Positions 23,012 through 32,536 of a stretch of 64,000 nt of DNA are shown in pieces (the stretch's first letter is position 1; the number at the start of each line of letters is the position of its first letter). This DNA is from an uncultured Gemmiger sp. (GTDB lineage Bacteria > Bacillota > Clostridia > Oscillospirales > Ruminococcaceae). The translations under genes were made by a program, and so were the position numbers. Location: assembly GCF_934561205.1 (NCBI RefSeq), contig NZ_CAKTFU010000014.1, positions 12,902-76,901 of the forward strand. Reading direction: 5' to 3'. Under the pieces are notes generated by a model. It was not told where the DNA came from and made no database searches. It worked only from the letters and a program-made list of their open reading frames with translations.

Positions 23012-24295
23012 TTAGTACAGGTAGTCGAACTCGTACTCGCCGATGTGGATGGTATCTTCCTCCTCGACGCCCTGCGCGACCAGCTCGTCCAGAATGCCGG
23101 AATCGCCCAGCTGGGTCTGGAAGTATTGCAGGCTCTCGTAGTCCTCGACGTTGGTGCCGGCCAGGATGCGTTCCAGCCAGGGGGCGTCGACGGCAAAGTC
23201 GTGGTCGCCCATGCGGGTGACGGTGAAGGGACGCTGACCCTCGGCGGATTTGTCGGGGCGCTTGTACTCGGCCTCGTAGACCTTGACGGGGGGCAGCTCC
23301 TTCAGACGGTTGTAGACGATGGCGGGCAGCTTGTCGATGCCCTGCCGCGTCGCGGCGGAGATGGGCATAAAGGTGTAGCCCTTTTCCTCGACATACGCTT
23401 TGAAGTCTGCGATCTGCTCCTCAGTGGCGATGTCGCACTTGTTGCCCAGCACGATCTGCGGGCGCTCGGCCAGTTCGGCGCTGAAGCCGACCAGCTCGTG
23501 GTTGATCTGCTCAAAGTCCTGCTTGGGGTCGCGCCCCTCGCAGCCGGAAACATCCACAACGTGAAGCAGCAGGCGGCAGCGCTCGACGTGGCGCAGGAAG
23601 GCATGACCCAGACCCACGCCCTCGGCGGCGCCTTCGATCAGACCGGGGATGTCGGCGCAGACAAAGCTCTGTTCGGGGCCGACGCGCACCACGCCCAGCA
23701 CGGGGGTCAGGGTGGTGAAGTGGTAGTTGGCGATTTTGGGCTTGGCGGCGCTGATCATGCTGATCAGCGTAGATTTGCCCACGTTGGGGAAGCCGATCAG
23801 CCCCACGTCCGCGATGACCTTCAGCTCCATTTTAAGCTGAAATTCCTCGCCGGGCAGGCCGGGCTTGGCGAACTTGGGGATCTGGCGGGTGGGGGTGGCA
23901 AAGTGGCTGTTGCCCCAGCCGCCGCGGCCGCCCTTGGCAATGACGACCGGCTCGCTGCCGGAAAGGTCTGCCACCACCAGCCCGGAGTCAGCCTCTTTCA
24001 GCACCGTGCCGCGGGGCACGCGGATGACAAGATCGTCACCGTCGGCACCGGACTGGCGCTTGGCACGGCCGTTTTCGCCGTCCTGGGCGGCGTACTTGCG
24101 CTTGTAGCGGAAGTCCATCAGGGTGGAAAGGTTATCGTCCGCCACAAAGACAACATCGCCGCCGCGGCCGCCGTCACCGCCGTCGGGGCCGCCCGCCGCG
24201 ACAAATTTTTCGCGGTGGAAGGTCACAACACCGTCGCCGCCCTTGCCGGCGCGCACCCAGATGGTAGCGGTATCAATAAAATTGCTGGTAGCCAT
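23012..24295 (-). CDS. obgE: Obg GTPase
   Basis: Essential GTPase in 50S assembly and stress control, 427 residues. It has a Gly-rich Obg fold (GGDGGRGGDVVFVAD, 1-158), then a G domain with GFPNVGKST, DIPGLIEGA and NKCD, and a C-terminal OCT domain (about 350-427). The rplU-rpmA-obgE order is the usual one. A terminator hairpin sits between rpmA and obgE, so readthrough or an internal promoter must feed it. Confidence 0.98.
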   Translation of the reverse strand: MATSNFIDTATIWVRAGKGGDGVVTFHREKFVAAGGPDGGDGGRGGDVVFVADDNLSTLMDFRYKRKYAAQDGENGRAKRQSGADGDDLVIRVPRGTVLKEADSGLVVADLSGSEPVVIAKGGRGGWGNSHFATPTRQIPKFAKPGLPGEEFQLKMELKVIADVGLIGFPNVGKSTLISMISAAKPKIANYHFTTLTPVLGVVRVGPEQSFVCADIPGLIEGAAEGVGLGHAFLRHVERCRLLLHVVDVSGCEGRDPKQDFEQINHELVGFSAELAERPQIVLGNKCDIATEEQIADFKAYVEEKGYTFMPISAATRQGIDKLPAIVYNRLKELPPVKVYEAEYKRPDKSAEGQRPFTVTRMGDHDFAVDAPWLERILAGTNVEDYESLQYFQTQLGDSGILDELVAQGVEEEDTIHIGEYEFDYLY

Positions 24296-24313
24296 AGTTT
24301 ATTACCTCGTTGC

Positions 24314-24348
24314 AAAAAGAAACGGGCAGGTCATGCCGACCCGCCCGT
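24314..24348 (-). terminator. Terminator/attenuator between rpmA and obgE
   Basis: Minus strand ACGGGCGGGTC pairs with GACCTGCCCGT (one mismatch) followed by TTCTTTTT. Confidence 0.8.
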
Positions 24349-24356
24349 CTTGGTTT

Positions 24357-24608
24357 TTACTGCTTGACCGTGCAGCGCTTGCGGTCGCGGCCCATGCGCT
24401 CGAAGTGAACGCGGCCATCGACGAGAGCAAACAGCGTGTCATCGCTGCCGATGCCCACGCCCTCACCCGGATGGATGTGGGTGCCGCGCTGACGAACCAG
24501 GATGTTGCCGGCCAGAACAAACTGACCGTCGCCGCGCTTTACGCCCAGACGCTTGGACTCGGAATCACGGCCGTTCTTGGTAGAACCTACGCCTTTTTTA
24601 TGTGCCAT
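24357..24608 (-). CDS. rpmA: Ribosomal protein L27, short form
   Basis: An 83-residue 50S protein at the peptidyl-transferase centre. It starts directly [22 protein letters not shown] and thus lacks the N-terminal extension that the Prp protease removes in many Firmicutes. Consistently, no prp gene stands between rplU and rpmA; only 14 nt separate them. ATG has GGAGGT upstream. Confidence 0.98.
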   Translation of the reverse strand: MAHKKGVGSTKNGRDSESKRLGVKRGDGQFVLAGNILVRQRGTHIHPGEGVGIGSDDTLFALVDGRVHFERMGRDRKRCTVKQ

Positions 24609-24622
24609 TGTGTTTTACCTCC

Positions 24623-24934
24623 TTAGCCGTTGATCGCGGTGATTTCCACCTTGGTGTAGGGCTGACGATGACCCTTGCGGACCATGCTGCCCTTCTTGGG
24701 ACGGTAGGTCAGGATGTTGAGCTTCTTGCCCTTGCCGGTCTTGACGACCTTGGCGACAACGCTAGCGCCCTCAACGACGGGAGCGCCAACCTTGACAGCG
24801 CCCTCCTCGCCAACAACCAGAACCTGATCGAAGGTGACTTCGGTATCAGCCTCAGCGTTCAGCTTCTCGACATAAACGACGTCGCCGACCTTAACGCTGT
24901 ACTGCTTGCCACCGGTTTTGATAACTGCGTACAT
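24623..24934 (-). CDS. rplU: Ribosomal protein L21
   Basis: A 103-residue 50S protein beginning [20 protein letters not shown] with the conserved [21 protein letters not shown]-terminal RNA-binding part. ATG 24934 has AAGAGG upstream; the longer frame reading is noise. First gene of rplU-rpmA-(obgE). Confidence 0.98.
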   Translation of the reverse strand: MYAVIKTGGKQYSVKVGDVVYVEKLNAEADTEVTFDQVLVVGEEGAVKVGAPVVEGASVVAKVVKTGKGKKLNILTYRPKKGSMVRKGHRQPYTKVEITAING

Positions 24935-25052
24935 AGGAAAACCTCTTTCAAAAAGTCTCGCTGGACAATAGGGCGTTGCGGCAAAACCGCACACTTCCAC
25001 GGCCCATACCAAGCGGCTTATATAGCTTACCACACAAATTGCGCTTTGTCAA
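24935..25052 (-). promoter_or_regulatory. rplU promoter and leader (possible L21 leader)
   Basis: Minus strand TTGACA (25047-25052), 17-nt spacer, TAAGCT (25024-25029). The ~85-nt leader contains a TGCGG/CCGCA hairpin; Firmicutes often carry an L21 leader RNA here. Its consensus was not checked. Confidence 0.55.
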
Positions 25053-25075
25053 GCGCATTTTGCACGGCAAGACAA

Positions 25076-25312
25076 AGTTTTGAGCTTGTCGGGGCACCCG
25101 ACAAGCTCAAAGAAGGGGTTCGTCGCAGTGTGGCTGCGCCACGCTCCTGCACCCCTCCTTTGGATTCACCCTATCGCCAAAAATCACGTTCTCATGCCTG
25201 ACGGCGACTCGAATGCGATTTTTGACTCTAGCGGTATTTTCATCGTCGGCACATGTCCGCCGATGAAAATGGATTGAAAATTTGCTTTTTCGACAGGCTG
25301 CAAAGTTTTTCT
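25076..25312. other. Gene-free stretch with two strong hairpins
   Basis: No gene is seen here. One hairpin has perfect 15-bp arms TTTGAGCTTGTCGGG (25079-25093) and complement (25097-25111). A second pairs ATTTTCATCG (25236-25245) with CGATGAAAAT (25261-25270). Neither has a T run on the folD strand. The 15-mer CAAAAATCACGTTCT in this block also occurs at 44047-44061. Confidence 0.6.
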
Positions 25313-26164
25313 TTATGCCAGCCCGTTTTGGCGGGCGGCCGCCTGCACGGTGTTGAGCATAAGCATGGCGCGGGTCATGGGGCCGACGCCGCCGGGCACG
25401 GGGGTGATAAAGGCGGCCTTTTCGGCAGCGGCGGCAAAGTCCACATCGCCGTGCAGCTTGCCGTCGGCACCGCGGTTGATGCCCACATCAATGACAACGG
25501 CGCCCGGCTTAACCATATCGCCGGTCACAAAGCCCGCACGCCCCACGGCTGCCACCAGAATATCGGCGGCGGCGCAAATTTCCCTGAGGTTTTTCGTCTT
25601 GGAGTGGCAGATGGTGACCGTGGCGTTTTTCTCCAGCAGCAGCATGGCGGCAGGCTTGCCCACAATGTTGCTGCGCCCGATGACCACGGCATTTTTGCCG
25701 CAGATGTCGGTGCCGGTGGACTCGATCATGCGGATGCAGCCCGCCGGGGTGCAGGGCAGATAGCAAGGCTCGCCGATCTGCATACGCCCCACATTGACGG
25801 GCGAAAACCCGTCCACGTCCTTTTCGGGCGGGATGGCGTTGATGACCGCTTTTTCGTTGATCTGCGCGGGCAGCGGCAGCTGCACAAGGATGCCGTGTAC
25901 CGACGCATCCGCCGCCAGCGCACGCACCTGCGCCAGCACCTCGTCCTGCGTGGCGGTCTCGGCCATATGGATGCTGCGGCTCTCAATACCGCACTCGGCG
26001 CAGTCGTTCACCTTGCCGCGCACATACACCTGGCTGGCGGGGTTTTCGCCCACCAGCACCACAGCCAGGCACGGCACAACGCCCTTTTCGCGCAGCGCCT
26101 GCACCTTTTGGGCGGCCTCCGCCTTGGTGGCGGCGGCCAGTGCTTTTCCGTCAATGATTGCCAT
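25313..26164 (-). CDS. folD: FolD: methylene-THF dehydrogenase / cyclohydrolase
   Basis: Bifunctional one-carbon enzyme interconverting methylene-, methenyl- and formyl-tetrahydrofolate; 283 residues. YVRGKVNDC contains the catalytic Lys, QLPLPAQI and EKDVDGFSPVNVG are family signatures, and the NADP loop is VIGRSNIVGKP. The end carries TPVPGGVGPMTRAMLM. It follows lgt by 22 nt on the same strand. Confidence 0.98.
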   Translation of the reverse strand: MAIIDGKALAAATKAEAAQKVQALREKGVVPCLAVVLVGENPASQVYVRGKVNDCAECGIESRSIHMAETATQDEVLAQVRALAADASVHGILVQLPLPAQINEKAVINAIPPEKDVDGFSPVNVGRMQIGEPCYLPCTPAGCIRMIESTGTDICGKNAVVIGRSNIVGKPAAMLLLEKNATVTICHSKTKNLREICAAADILVAAVGRAGFVTGDMVKPGAVVIDVGINRGADGKLHGDVDFAAAAEKAAFITPVPGGVGPMTRAMLMLNTVQAAARQNGLA

Positions 26165-26186
26165 AATACTTTCCCTCTTTCCTCGC

Positions 26187-27224
26187 TTATTCTTCGGGGT
26201 TTTCCAGCTCCTCCACGTCGGGAACCGTCAAATCCAACTCGGCTAAGCGGTCGTTCATCGCCTTGGTGGCTTTGACGAACTCCGCGTGGGGGGCATTTGC
26301 GGGCAGAGTGTCGGGGGCAAAGCGTTCCCCCGCCTGTGCCTGTTTTTTGAGGTCTGCCACAGCCAGCGTGACCCGCAGCTGCTTGCCGCGCGCACGGTAG
26401 AGGCCGATACCCAGCAGCACCAGCGACACCAGCACCGTGACGATGGCAAACAGCTGGCTGGCGCGCAGACCCGTGCCGCCGATGAGCAGCGAATCGGTGC
26501 GCAGACCCTCGATCCACGAGCGTCCCAGGCCATACCACGCGGCATAGCTCAGGAAGATCTGCCCGTTGAATTTGCGGTGCTTGATCAGCGCCGCCAGCAT
26601 CGCGAAGCCGACCAGGCACCAGATGCTCTCATATAAAAAGGTAGGGTGCACGGGCAGTGTGGGGTCCACGGTGGTCCCCGCCTTCAGGGTGACCTGCATG
26701 GATTTCAGGTATGCCTCGGTGCCTTCGCTGTACATGCCCCACGGCAGGGTGGTGTTGGTGCCGAAGGCTTCCTGGTTGACAAAGTTGCCCCAGCGGCCGA
26801 TGCCCTGCCCGATCAAAAAGCCCATGGACGCCAAGTCAAACAGCGGCAGCAGCGGCACCTTGCGCCACTTGGCAGCCAGCCCGCCAAAGACAAACGCGCC
26901 GATGACCGCACCGTAGATGGCAATGCCGCCCTGGCGGATGTCGAGCATTTCCCAGATGCTTTGGTATTCAAAAGGTGCCATAGCAACGTAATAAATACGC
27001 GCACAGACGATGGACATCACGGTGCCGACGGCGACAACATCCACCAGACGGTCGGAGTCAATGCCGAAATCCGCCGCCGTGCGGAAGGCAAACAGCAGCG
27101 CCAGCAGCATACCCGTGGCGATGATGACGCCGTACCAGTAAATGTTGAACCCGCCGATGGACAGCGCCACGCGGTTGATGGTAAACTCCCACCCCAAGGC
27201 GGGGAATTGCACATGATAGATCAT
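26187..27224 (-). CDS. lgt: Prolipoprotein diacylglyceryl transferase
   Basis: Integral membrane enzyme that attaches diacylglycerol to the lipobox Cys. It has seven hydrophobic segments; the signature GIGRWGNFVNQEAFG with its essential Arg/Asn, and the HPTFLYES and GLGRSWIEGLR segments, are intact. At 345 residues it is longer than usual because of a ~75-residue charged cytoplasmic tail after the last helix (from about RGKQLRVTLAV), whose role is unknown. Start ATG follows GGGAGG. Upstream lie the two M16 genes. Confidence 0.96.
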   Translation of the reverse strand: MIYHVQFPALGWEFTINRVALSIGGFNIYWYGVIIATGMLLALLFAFRTAADFGIDSDRLVDVVAVGTVMSIVCARIYYVAMAPFEYQSIWEMLDIRQGGIAIYGAVIGAFVFGGLAAKWRKVPLLPLFDLASMGFLIGQGIGRWGNFVNQEAFGTNTTLPWGMYSEGTEAYLKSMQVTLKAGTTVDPTLPVHPTFLYESIWCLVGFAMLAALIKHRKFNGQIFLSYAAWYGLGRSWIEGLRTDSLLIGGTGLRASQLFAIVTVLVSLVLLGIGLYRARGKQLRVTLAVADLKKQAQAGERFAPDTLPANAPHAEFVKATKAMNDRLAELDLTVPDVEELENPEE

Positions 27225-27239
27225 GGATACTTACCTCCC

Positions 27240-28523
27240 TCAATCCCCGTCCTCGGCGGGGTCGATCTGCACATAGGCGCGGGTTTCCTCCCGCAGGGCG
27301 GTGCGCAGCAATTCGTCGGCGTCCTGCACGGTCAGCGCCGCCAGTGCCTCAATCTCCTCTGCCAGCGTGCGGCCCTTCAGGCAGGCGTCGGCAGCGTCCT
27401 CGGCGGCTTCGTCGGGCTGCTCCATGCTGCCCAGCGTTTCGCCGTACATCTGGTTTTTGACAAGACGGAAAATTTCCGGGTCGAACCCGTCGCGGCGCAG
27501 GCGCTCGATCTCCTGCTGCAGCAGCGCGGCGACTTGGCGGGGCTGCTCGCTCTCGCCGGTAAAGGCAACGCAGCACGCGCCCGGCGCGGTGACGCAGTCC
27601 CCGGAAAAGCCGGGGTTTACCAGCGATGTATCGTACAATTCACGGTAAAAATCCGTCAGGCCGCCGCAAATCAGATCGCTGAGCATCGCCAGCAGAAGCT
27701 CCCGCTTGAGGTCGCCCTTTTCCAGCGGCGGCTCGCGGTAGGCAACGCCGAAGCAGGGGCGGTTGATCGGCATGGTAAAGTGCTGCTCTTTTTGCGGGAC
27801 AGGCCCTGTTTCCGCGGGGATAGCCCAGCTTACGGTGTGGGGCTTGCGCGCGCGGTACAGGCCGTTGCGCTTGCAGGCCTCGACCACCCGGCCCAGTGTG
27901 ATTTTGCCCGCCACCGACAGCACCATGTTTTGCGGCGCGTAAAACGCCTTGGCGCAGTCGTACAGCAGCGGCGGGGTGATCTCGGCAATGCTCTGCACGG
28001 TACCGGCGATGTCCTCCCGCAGGGGGTGGGCGCGGTACAGCCCGCGGAACAAGGCGTTCAGCAGCCGCCAGTCGGGGCTGTCGTCGTACATTTTGATTTC
28101 CTGCGCGATGATGCCCTGTTCCTTGGCGATGCTCGCCTTGGTAAACCACGGCTTGCCCACCTGACCCAGCAGAATGTCCAGATTTTCGTCGATTTTTTCG
28201 GTGGCGGAAAAGACATAGCAGGTGCGGTCATACCCTGTAAAGGCGTTGGCGGACGCGCCCGTTTTGGCGTACAGGGCAAAGGTGTCGCCCGCGGCGGTTT
28301 CGCACATTTTGTGCTCCATAAAATGCGCCGTGCCCGCGGGCAGGGTGACCGTGCGCCCGTCCAGCGTAAATTGACGATGTACCGAGCCGAAATCCGTGGC
28401 GTAAAAGCCGTGCACCGAGCTGTAACCCGGCATGGTGCGGCAGATGACGCGCAGACCGCTGGGCAGCGTGACGCTTTGGCAGCCCACGGCGCTGCTTGCG
28501 GCGGAGGGTGTATTATTCCTCAT
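27240..28523 (-). CDS. M16 peptidase, catalytic member (YmfH-like)
   Basis: Insulinase-family protein, 427 residues, with inverted zinc motif HFMEH (in GTAHFMEHKMCE) and a downstream Glu in QGIIAQEIKMYDD, so the metal site is complete. It pairs with the adjacent non-catalytic M16 protein; the two genes overlap by 11 nt. In B. subtilis the equivalent pair is linked to EF-P 5-aminopentanol modification. The ATG at 28523 has GAAAGGGGG upstream. The C-terminal half is the second, inactive M16 repeat. Confidence 0.92.
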   Translation of the reverse strand: MRNNTPSAASSAVGCQSVTLPSGLRVICRTMPGYSSVHGFYATDFGSVHRQFTLDGRTVTLPAGTAHFMEHKMCETAAGDTFALYAKTGASANAFTGYDRTCYVFSATEKIDENLDILLGQVGKPWFTKASIAKEQGIIAQEIKMYDDSPDWRLLNALFRGLYRAHPLREDIAGTVQSIAEITPPLLYDCAKAFYAPQNMVLSVAGKITLGRVVEACKRNGLYRARKPHTVSWAIPAETGPVPQKEQHFTMPINRPCFGVAYREPPLEKGDLKRELLLAMLSDLICGGLTDFYRELYDTSLVNPGFSGDCVTAPGACCVAFTGESEQPRQVAALLQQEIERLRRDGFDPEIFRLVKNQMYGETLGSMEQPDEAAEDAADACLKGRTLAEEIEALAALTVQDADELLRTALREETRAYVQIDPAEDGD

Positions 28524-29808
28524 CGGGGTCCCCCTTTCCCTCGGTGCCGGGGCGGGCGGTGACCACATACCCCACCGAGTAGCTGTACCGTTCCAGCACG
28601 CGGCGCACCTCGTCGATGGTAACGGCGCTTGTCAGCACCTTGCCGTAGGCGGGCGGATACAGCGGCTCGCCGCGCAAGATCTGCCCGTAGTACCAGCCCT
28701 CCAGGGCGGAGAGGCTGTCCTCCAGCGCGTCCATGCCCGAAAGCAGCCCGCGGCGGCAGTCGTCCATTTCCTCCTGCGTGATGGGGCCTTTTTTCAGCCC
28801 CTCCCACTCGGCCAGCAGGGCGGCCTCGGCCTGTTCGACCTTGCCGGGTTCGACGGCGGAGTCAATCATCATGGCGCCCGTGGCGCGGTGCGCTGCCGCG
28901 CCGCAGTAGTAGCACAGCGATTGCTTTTCGCGCACGTTCATAAACAGTCGGCTGGTGGACGCGCCGCCCAGCAGGTTCATGGCCACGCGCAGGGCGCTGA
29001 CGGTGGGCACATCGTCAGCGCTGCCGGTCGTAAACAGCATACACAGCTTGGCTTGCGTCAGGCCGGGCAGTTTTTCGGTATAGCGGCGCAGCGGCGTGCG
29101 GGGCATGGCCACCAGTGCGCCCAGCTCCTGCGGGTCGCGCCGCACACCGTCCAGACGGTGCAGCAGCTTTTCCGCCACCCGCGCGGCGTCGGTGCCCTGC
29201 ACCATCACGTCGATGCGGGACTGCGTCAAGATGCGGTCGTACTCGGCTTTCAGGGCTGCGGGCGTGACGGAGGCCAGCTCATCGGGGTAGCCGCCCAGTT
29301 CGATGCCCGCAGGGGAATCGCCGTAAAATTTGCGGCGCGCCTGGCGCACACAGTACAGACGCTTGGCGTTGAACTCTGCCTGCAAGCGCCGCGCCTGGGT
29401 CTCGGTCTCGATGCGCACAGCCTCGGCGTCAAAGACACCGTCCACAAGGTACGGCTCAAACACGGTGCCGAAAACAATATCGGCGTAGGCGTCGGTCAGG
29501 TTTTCCCCTGCCAGCGCGTAGGCGTCCTTGATGCCGCAGATGTCCGCCGACAGCACGCGGTCTATGCCCGCGCCGCTCAGTTCCACGCCCAGATCGGCGC
29601 CGTACAGCCCCGCCAGCTTGCGGGACAGGGCGGTCATATCGGGGCAGGCGGCATAGCCGCGTTCCAGCACCTGGGTCAGCACGGCGTCCAGCGTGGCGGT
29701 GTCGCGCCGCGCGGGGAATCGCAGATGGATGGCGATGCGGCAGCGGTTGAATTTATCGGCTTCCAGCGTTGTGATATGCACGCCGGGTGCCAGTTGTTTG
29801 CGTTCCAA
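28513..29808 (-). CDS. M16-family protein lacking the zinc motif (YfmF-like)
   Basis: About 431 residues of insulinase fold. No HxxEH is present where expected (the region reads RFPARRDTATLDAVLTQVLE), so it should be the structural partner of the catalytic M16 next door, as in two-subunit processing peptidases. The start is taken as TTG 29806-29808 because GTGAGGA lies 7 nt upstream; an upstream TTG at 29829 has no ribosome site. Promoter TTTACT-17-TATAAT at 29841-29869. Confidence 0.9.
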   Translation of the reverse strand: MERKQLAPGVHITTLEADKFNRCRIAIHLRFPARRDTATLDAVLTQVLERGYAACPDMTALSRKLAGLYGADLGVELSGAGIDRVLSADICGIKDAYALAGENLTDAYADIVFGTVFEPYLVDGVFDAEAVRIETETQARRLQAEFNAKRLYCVRQARRKFYGDSPAGIELGGYPDELASVTPAALKAEYDRILTQSRIDVMVQGTDAARVAEKLLHRLDGVRRDPQELGALVAMPRTPLRRYTEKLPGLTQAKLCMLFTTGSADDVPTVSALRVAMNLLGGASTSRLFMNVREKQSLCYYCGAAAHRATGAMMIDSAVEPGKVEQAEAALLAEWEGLKKGPITQEEMDDCRRGLLSGMDALEDSLSALEGWYYGQILRGEPLYPPAYGKVLTSAVTIDEVRRVLERYSYSVGYVVTARPGTEGKGDPDEE

Positions 29809-29840
29809 TCGTAAATCCTCACTTAACAATAATCTTTTAT

Positions 29841-29869
29841 ATTATACGCCCATTTTATGAAAAAGTAAA
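29841..29869 (-). promoter_or_regulatory. Promoter of the M16/lgt/folD run
   Basis: Minus strand TTTACT (29864-29869), 17 nt, TATAAT (29841-29846), divergent from the guanine deaminase promoter 8 nt away. Confidence 0.75.
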
Positions 29870-29876
29870 TCATAAC

Positions 29877-29905
29877 TTGCAGCTTCGCGGCGGGTACGGT
29901 ATAAT
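29877..29905 (+). promoter_or_regulatory. guaD promoter
   Basis: TTGCAG (29877-29882), 17 nt, TATAAT (29900-29905). Confidence 0.8.
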
Positions 29906-29937
29906 AGAAGGTACAGTATTTATCGGAGGTCACCCTT

Positions 29938-31218
29938 ATGAACCGCTTTGCTTTACACGGCACCTTTGTGGACACGCCCACCCCCGATGCGCTGCGGGTG
30001 CGCACGGGCTATCTTTTGTGTGAGGACGGCGTCTGCGCCGCGTTTTCGCCCGATGCCCCCGCCGGGGTGCCGGTGCGGGACTACGCCGGGCAGCTGATCA
30101 CACCGGGTCTTGTGGACCTGCACCTGCACGCGCCCCAGTACAGCTACTGCGGCACGGCGATGGACTTAGAGCTGCTGGACTGGCTGCAGCGCTACACCTA
30201 CCCCGAAGAATCCCGCTACGCCGACCCCGACTACGCCAAGCTGGGCTACGGCTATTTTGTGCGCGACTTAAAAGCCAGCGCCACGACCCGCGCCTGCATC
30301 TTTGCCACGCTGCACACCGACGCCACGCTGGAGCTGATGCACCAGCTGAAGGACGCCGGGCTGGGTGCCTTTGTGGGCAAGCTGGCGATGGACCGCAACA
30401 GCCCCGACAGCTACCGTGAACCGAGCGCCGCCGCCGGGCTTGCCGAGACGCGCCGCTGGCTGGACGCCTGCCGCGCCGAAGATATGCTGCACAGCGGTGC
30501 GGTGCGCCCGATGCTGACCCCGCGCTTTACCCCCAGCACGGGCGACGAATATATGGCGGGGCTGGGCAAGCTGGCTGCCGAATACAAAGTCCCCGCGCAG
30601 AGCCATCTTTCGGAAAATCCGTCCGAGATCGCGTGGGTAGCCGAGCTTTGCCCCGGCACCCGCTTTTACGGCGAAAGCTACAGCCGCCACGGCTTGTTCG
30701 GCGGCGAGGTTCCCACCGTGATGGCACACTGCATTTACAGCGGCGAGGAGGAACAGGCGTTGATGAAGCGCAACCGCGTGATGATCGCCCACTGCCCCAC
30801 CAGCAACGAGAACGTCATTGCGGGCATTGCCCCCGCCGCGCATTATCTGCGGGGCGGCTGGCGCGTCGGCCTGGGCAGCGATGTGGCGGGCGGCCACACG
30901 CTGGACCTGTTTGCCGTGATGGCGTCCGCCATGCAGGTCAGCAAGCTGCGCTGGCGCTATGTGGACCAGACCGAAGCCCCGCTGACGATGGTGGAGGCCT
31001 TGTACCTTGCCACCGTAGGCGGCGGCGATTTCTGGCGCGACTACGGTGTGCAGCTGGGCCTGTTTGAGCCGGGCTACGCGCTGGACGCGCTGGTTCTGGA
31101 CGACAGCGCCCTGCGCAACCAGCGGGATTTCACGCCCGCCGAGCGGTTGGAGCGCTACGCCTATCTGGGCAAGGGCAGCCTGACGGCAAAATTTGTGGAC
31201 GGTCGGCAGATTTTTTGA
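29938..31218 (+). CDS. guaD: Guanine deaminase
   Basis: Zinc amidohydrolase converting guanine to xanthine; 426 residues. The metal and substrate motifs are clear: PGLVDLHLHAPQY, GKLAMDRNSPDSY, QSHLSENPSEI, MAHCIYS and GLGSDVAGG. ATG 29938 follows GGAGGTC. It is single and divergent from the M16 genes. A purine permease 20 kb away (50715) could supply or remove its purine substrate. No purine riboswitch is visible in the short leader. Confidence 0.96.
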   Translation: MNRFALHGTFVDTPTPDALRVRTGYLLCEDGVCAAFSPDAPAGVPVRDYAGQLITPGLVDLHLHAPQYSYCGTAMDLELLDWLQRYTYPEESRYADPDYAKLGYGYFVRDLKASATTRACIFATLHTDATLELMHQLKDAGLGAFVGKLAMDRNSPDSYREPSAAAGLAETRRWLDACRAEDMLHSGAVRPMLTPRFTPSTGDEYMAGLGKLAAEYKVPAQSHLSENPSEIAWVAELCPGTRFYGESYSRHGLFGGEVPTVMAHCIYSGEEEQALMKRNRVMIAHCPTSNENVIAGIAPAAHYLRGGWRVGLGSDVAGGHTLDLFAVMASAMQVSKLRWRYVDQTEAPLTMVEALYLATVGGGDFWRDYGVQLGLFEPGYALDALVLDDSALRNQRDFTPAERLERYAYLGKGSLTAKFVDGRQIF

Positions 31219-31239
31219 CGAACCCCCTTATAACCAAAC

Positions 31240-31277
31240 GACCCCGGCGGCCGAGACCATTCTCGGCTGCCGGGGTC
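31240..31277. terminator. Bidirectional terminator between guaD and lysC
   Basis: Stem GACCCCGGC.GCCGAGA with its complement and a 4-nt loop at the convergent ends of guaD and lysC. Confidence 0.8.
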
Positions 31278-31308
31278 TACCCTTTCCCCTCTATAAAAAC
31301 GGTTGCGC

Positions 31309-32514
31309 TTAGTTGATAAAGGCGTCGTGGATGGCTGCCACGGCTTTGTCGGCGTCCTTTTCGTCAATGACGACGCTGATCTTGATCTCGCTGGTGGAGA
31401 TCATGTGGATGTTGATGTTCTGGTTGAACAGCGCCTCAAACATCGTGCTGGCAACGCCCGAATGGCTCTGCATACCTGCGCCCACGATGGACACCTTGGC
31501 AAAGTTCTTGTTTACGGTGACCTCGCCGCCGCCAAAGCGGGAGGTCGCGCTCTGCAAGGCGGCCACGGCGCTTTCGGCGTCGCCCAGCGGCACGGTAAAG
31601 CTCATGTCCTTTTTGCCGTCGCGGCCGGTGGTCTGCAGGATGATATCGACGTTGATGTTCTTCTGCGCCAGCAGGCTGAAGATCTTAAACGACATGCCGG
31701 GCACGTCGGGCACGTCACGGACGGTCAAAACGGCAATGTCGGTGTCCTTGGCGACACCCTTGATCAGCATACCTTCCACTTTGGTTTCCTCCTTAACAAC
31801 GGTGCCGGGCACCGGATTGATGCTGGAAATGACCTCCAGCTCGACATTGTACTTTTTGGCAAGCTCTACGCTGCGGTTGTTCAGCACCTGTGCGCCCAGC
31901 GACGCCAGCTCCAGCATTTCGTCAAAGGTGATCTCCTTGAGCTTGGTCGCCTTGGGGATCTTGCGCGGGTCGGCGGTGTAGACACCCTCGACATCGGTGA
32001 AGATCTGGCAGCGGTCGGCATGCAGCGCAGCGGCCAGCGCCACGGCGGAGGTATCGCTGCCGCCGCGTCCCAGCGTGGTAATGTCATCGCTGCGGTTCAG
32101 GCCCTGAAAGCCTGCCACGACCACCACACGGTTGCGGGCCAGCTCGCTCTCGACACGCTCGGTGTTCAGGCGCTTGATGCGCGCCTTGGAGTAGGCGCGG
32201 TCGGTGCTGAAGCCCGCCTGCCAACCCGTCAGGCTGACGGAGGAAACGCCCAGCTCCTGCAAGGCCATGGCCAGCAGCGAGATGGAGATTTCCTCACCTG
32301 CCGCCAGCAGCATATCCATCTCGCGGTGGGAGGGATTGCAGGTAATTTCCGCCGCCTTGGCGATGAGGTCGTCGGTGGTGTCGCCCTGGGCCGAAACCAC
32401 GACCACCACATCGTTGCCCGCGTTGCGGGTGTTCCGGATGATGCGGGCGACGTTAAAGATGCGGTCGCGATCACGAACCGAGCTGCCGCCGAATTTTTGT
32501 ACGATCAAACCCAT
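31309..32514 (-). CDS. lysC: Aspartate kinase
   Basis: First step of the aspartate family: phosphorylates L-aspartate. 401 residues; N-terminal kinase fold with KFGGSSV, GRGGSDTSAVALAAAL and DVEGVYTADPR, followed by two ACT domains for feedback control (from about residue 265). It is last in an operon with an ACT protein, hom and thrB, which points to threonine as the regulatory amino acid. Confidence 0.98.
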   Translation of the reverse strand: MGLIVQKFGGSSVRDRDRIFNVARIIRNTRNAGNDVVVVVSAQGDTTDDLIAKAAEITCNPSHREMDMLLAAGEEISISLLAMALQELGVSSVSLTGWQAGFSTDRAYSKARIKRLNTERVESELARNRVVVVAGFQGLNRSDDITTLGRGGSDTSAVALAAALHADRCQIFTDVEGVYTADPRKIPKATKLKEITFDEMLELASLGAQVLNNRSVELAKKYNVELEVISSINPVPGTVVKEETKVEGMLIKGVAKDTDIAVLTVRDVPDVPGMSFKIFSLLAQKNINVDIILQTTGRDGKKDMSFTVPLGDAESAVAALQSATSRFGGGEVTVNKNFAKVSIVGAGMQSHSGVASTMFEALFNQNINIHMISTSEIKISVVIDEKDADKAVAAIHDAFIN

Positions 32515-32536
32515 TTCTATACTTTCCTCCTCTATA

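Noticed and set aside
25079..25111. folD terminator
   Set aside because: The hairpin is about 200 nt past the folD stop and lacks a T run on that strand; I list it as an unexplained hairpin.
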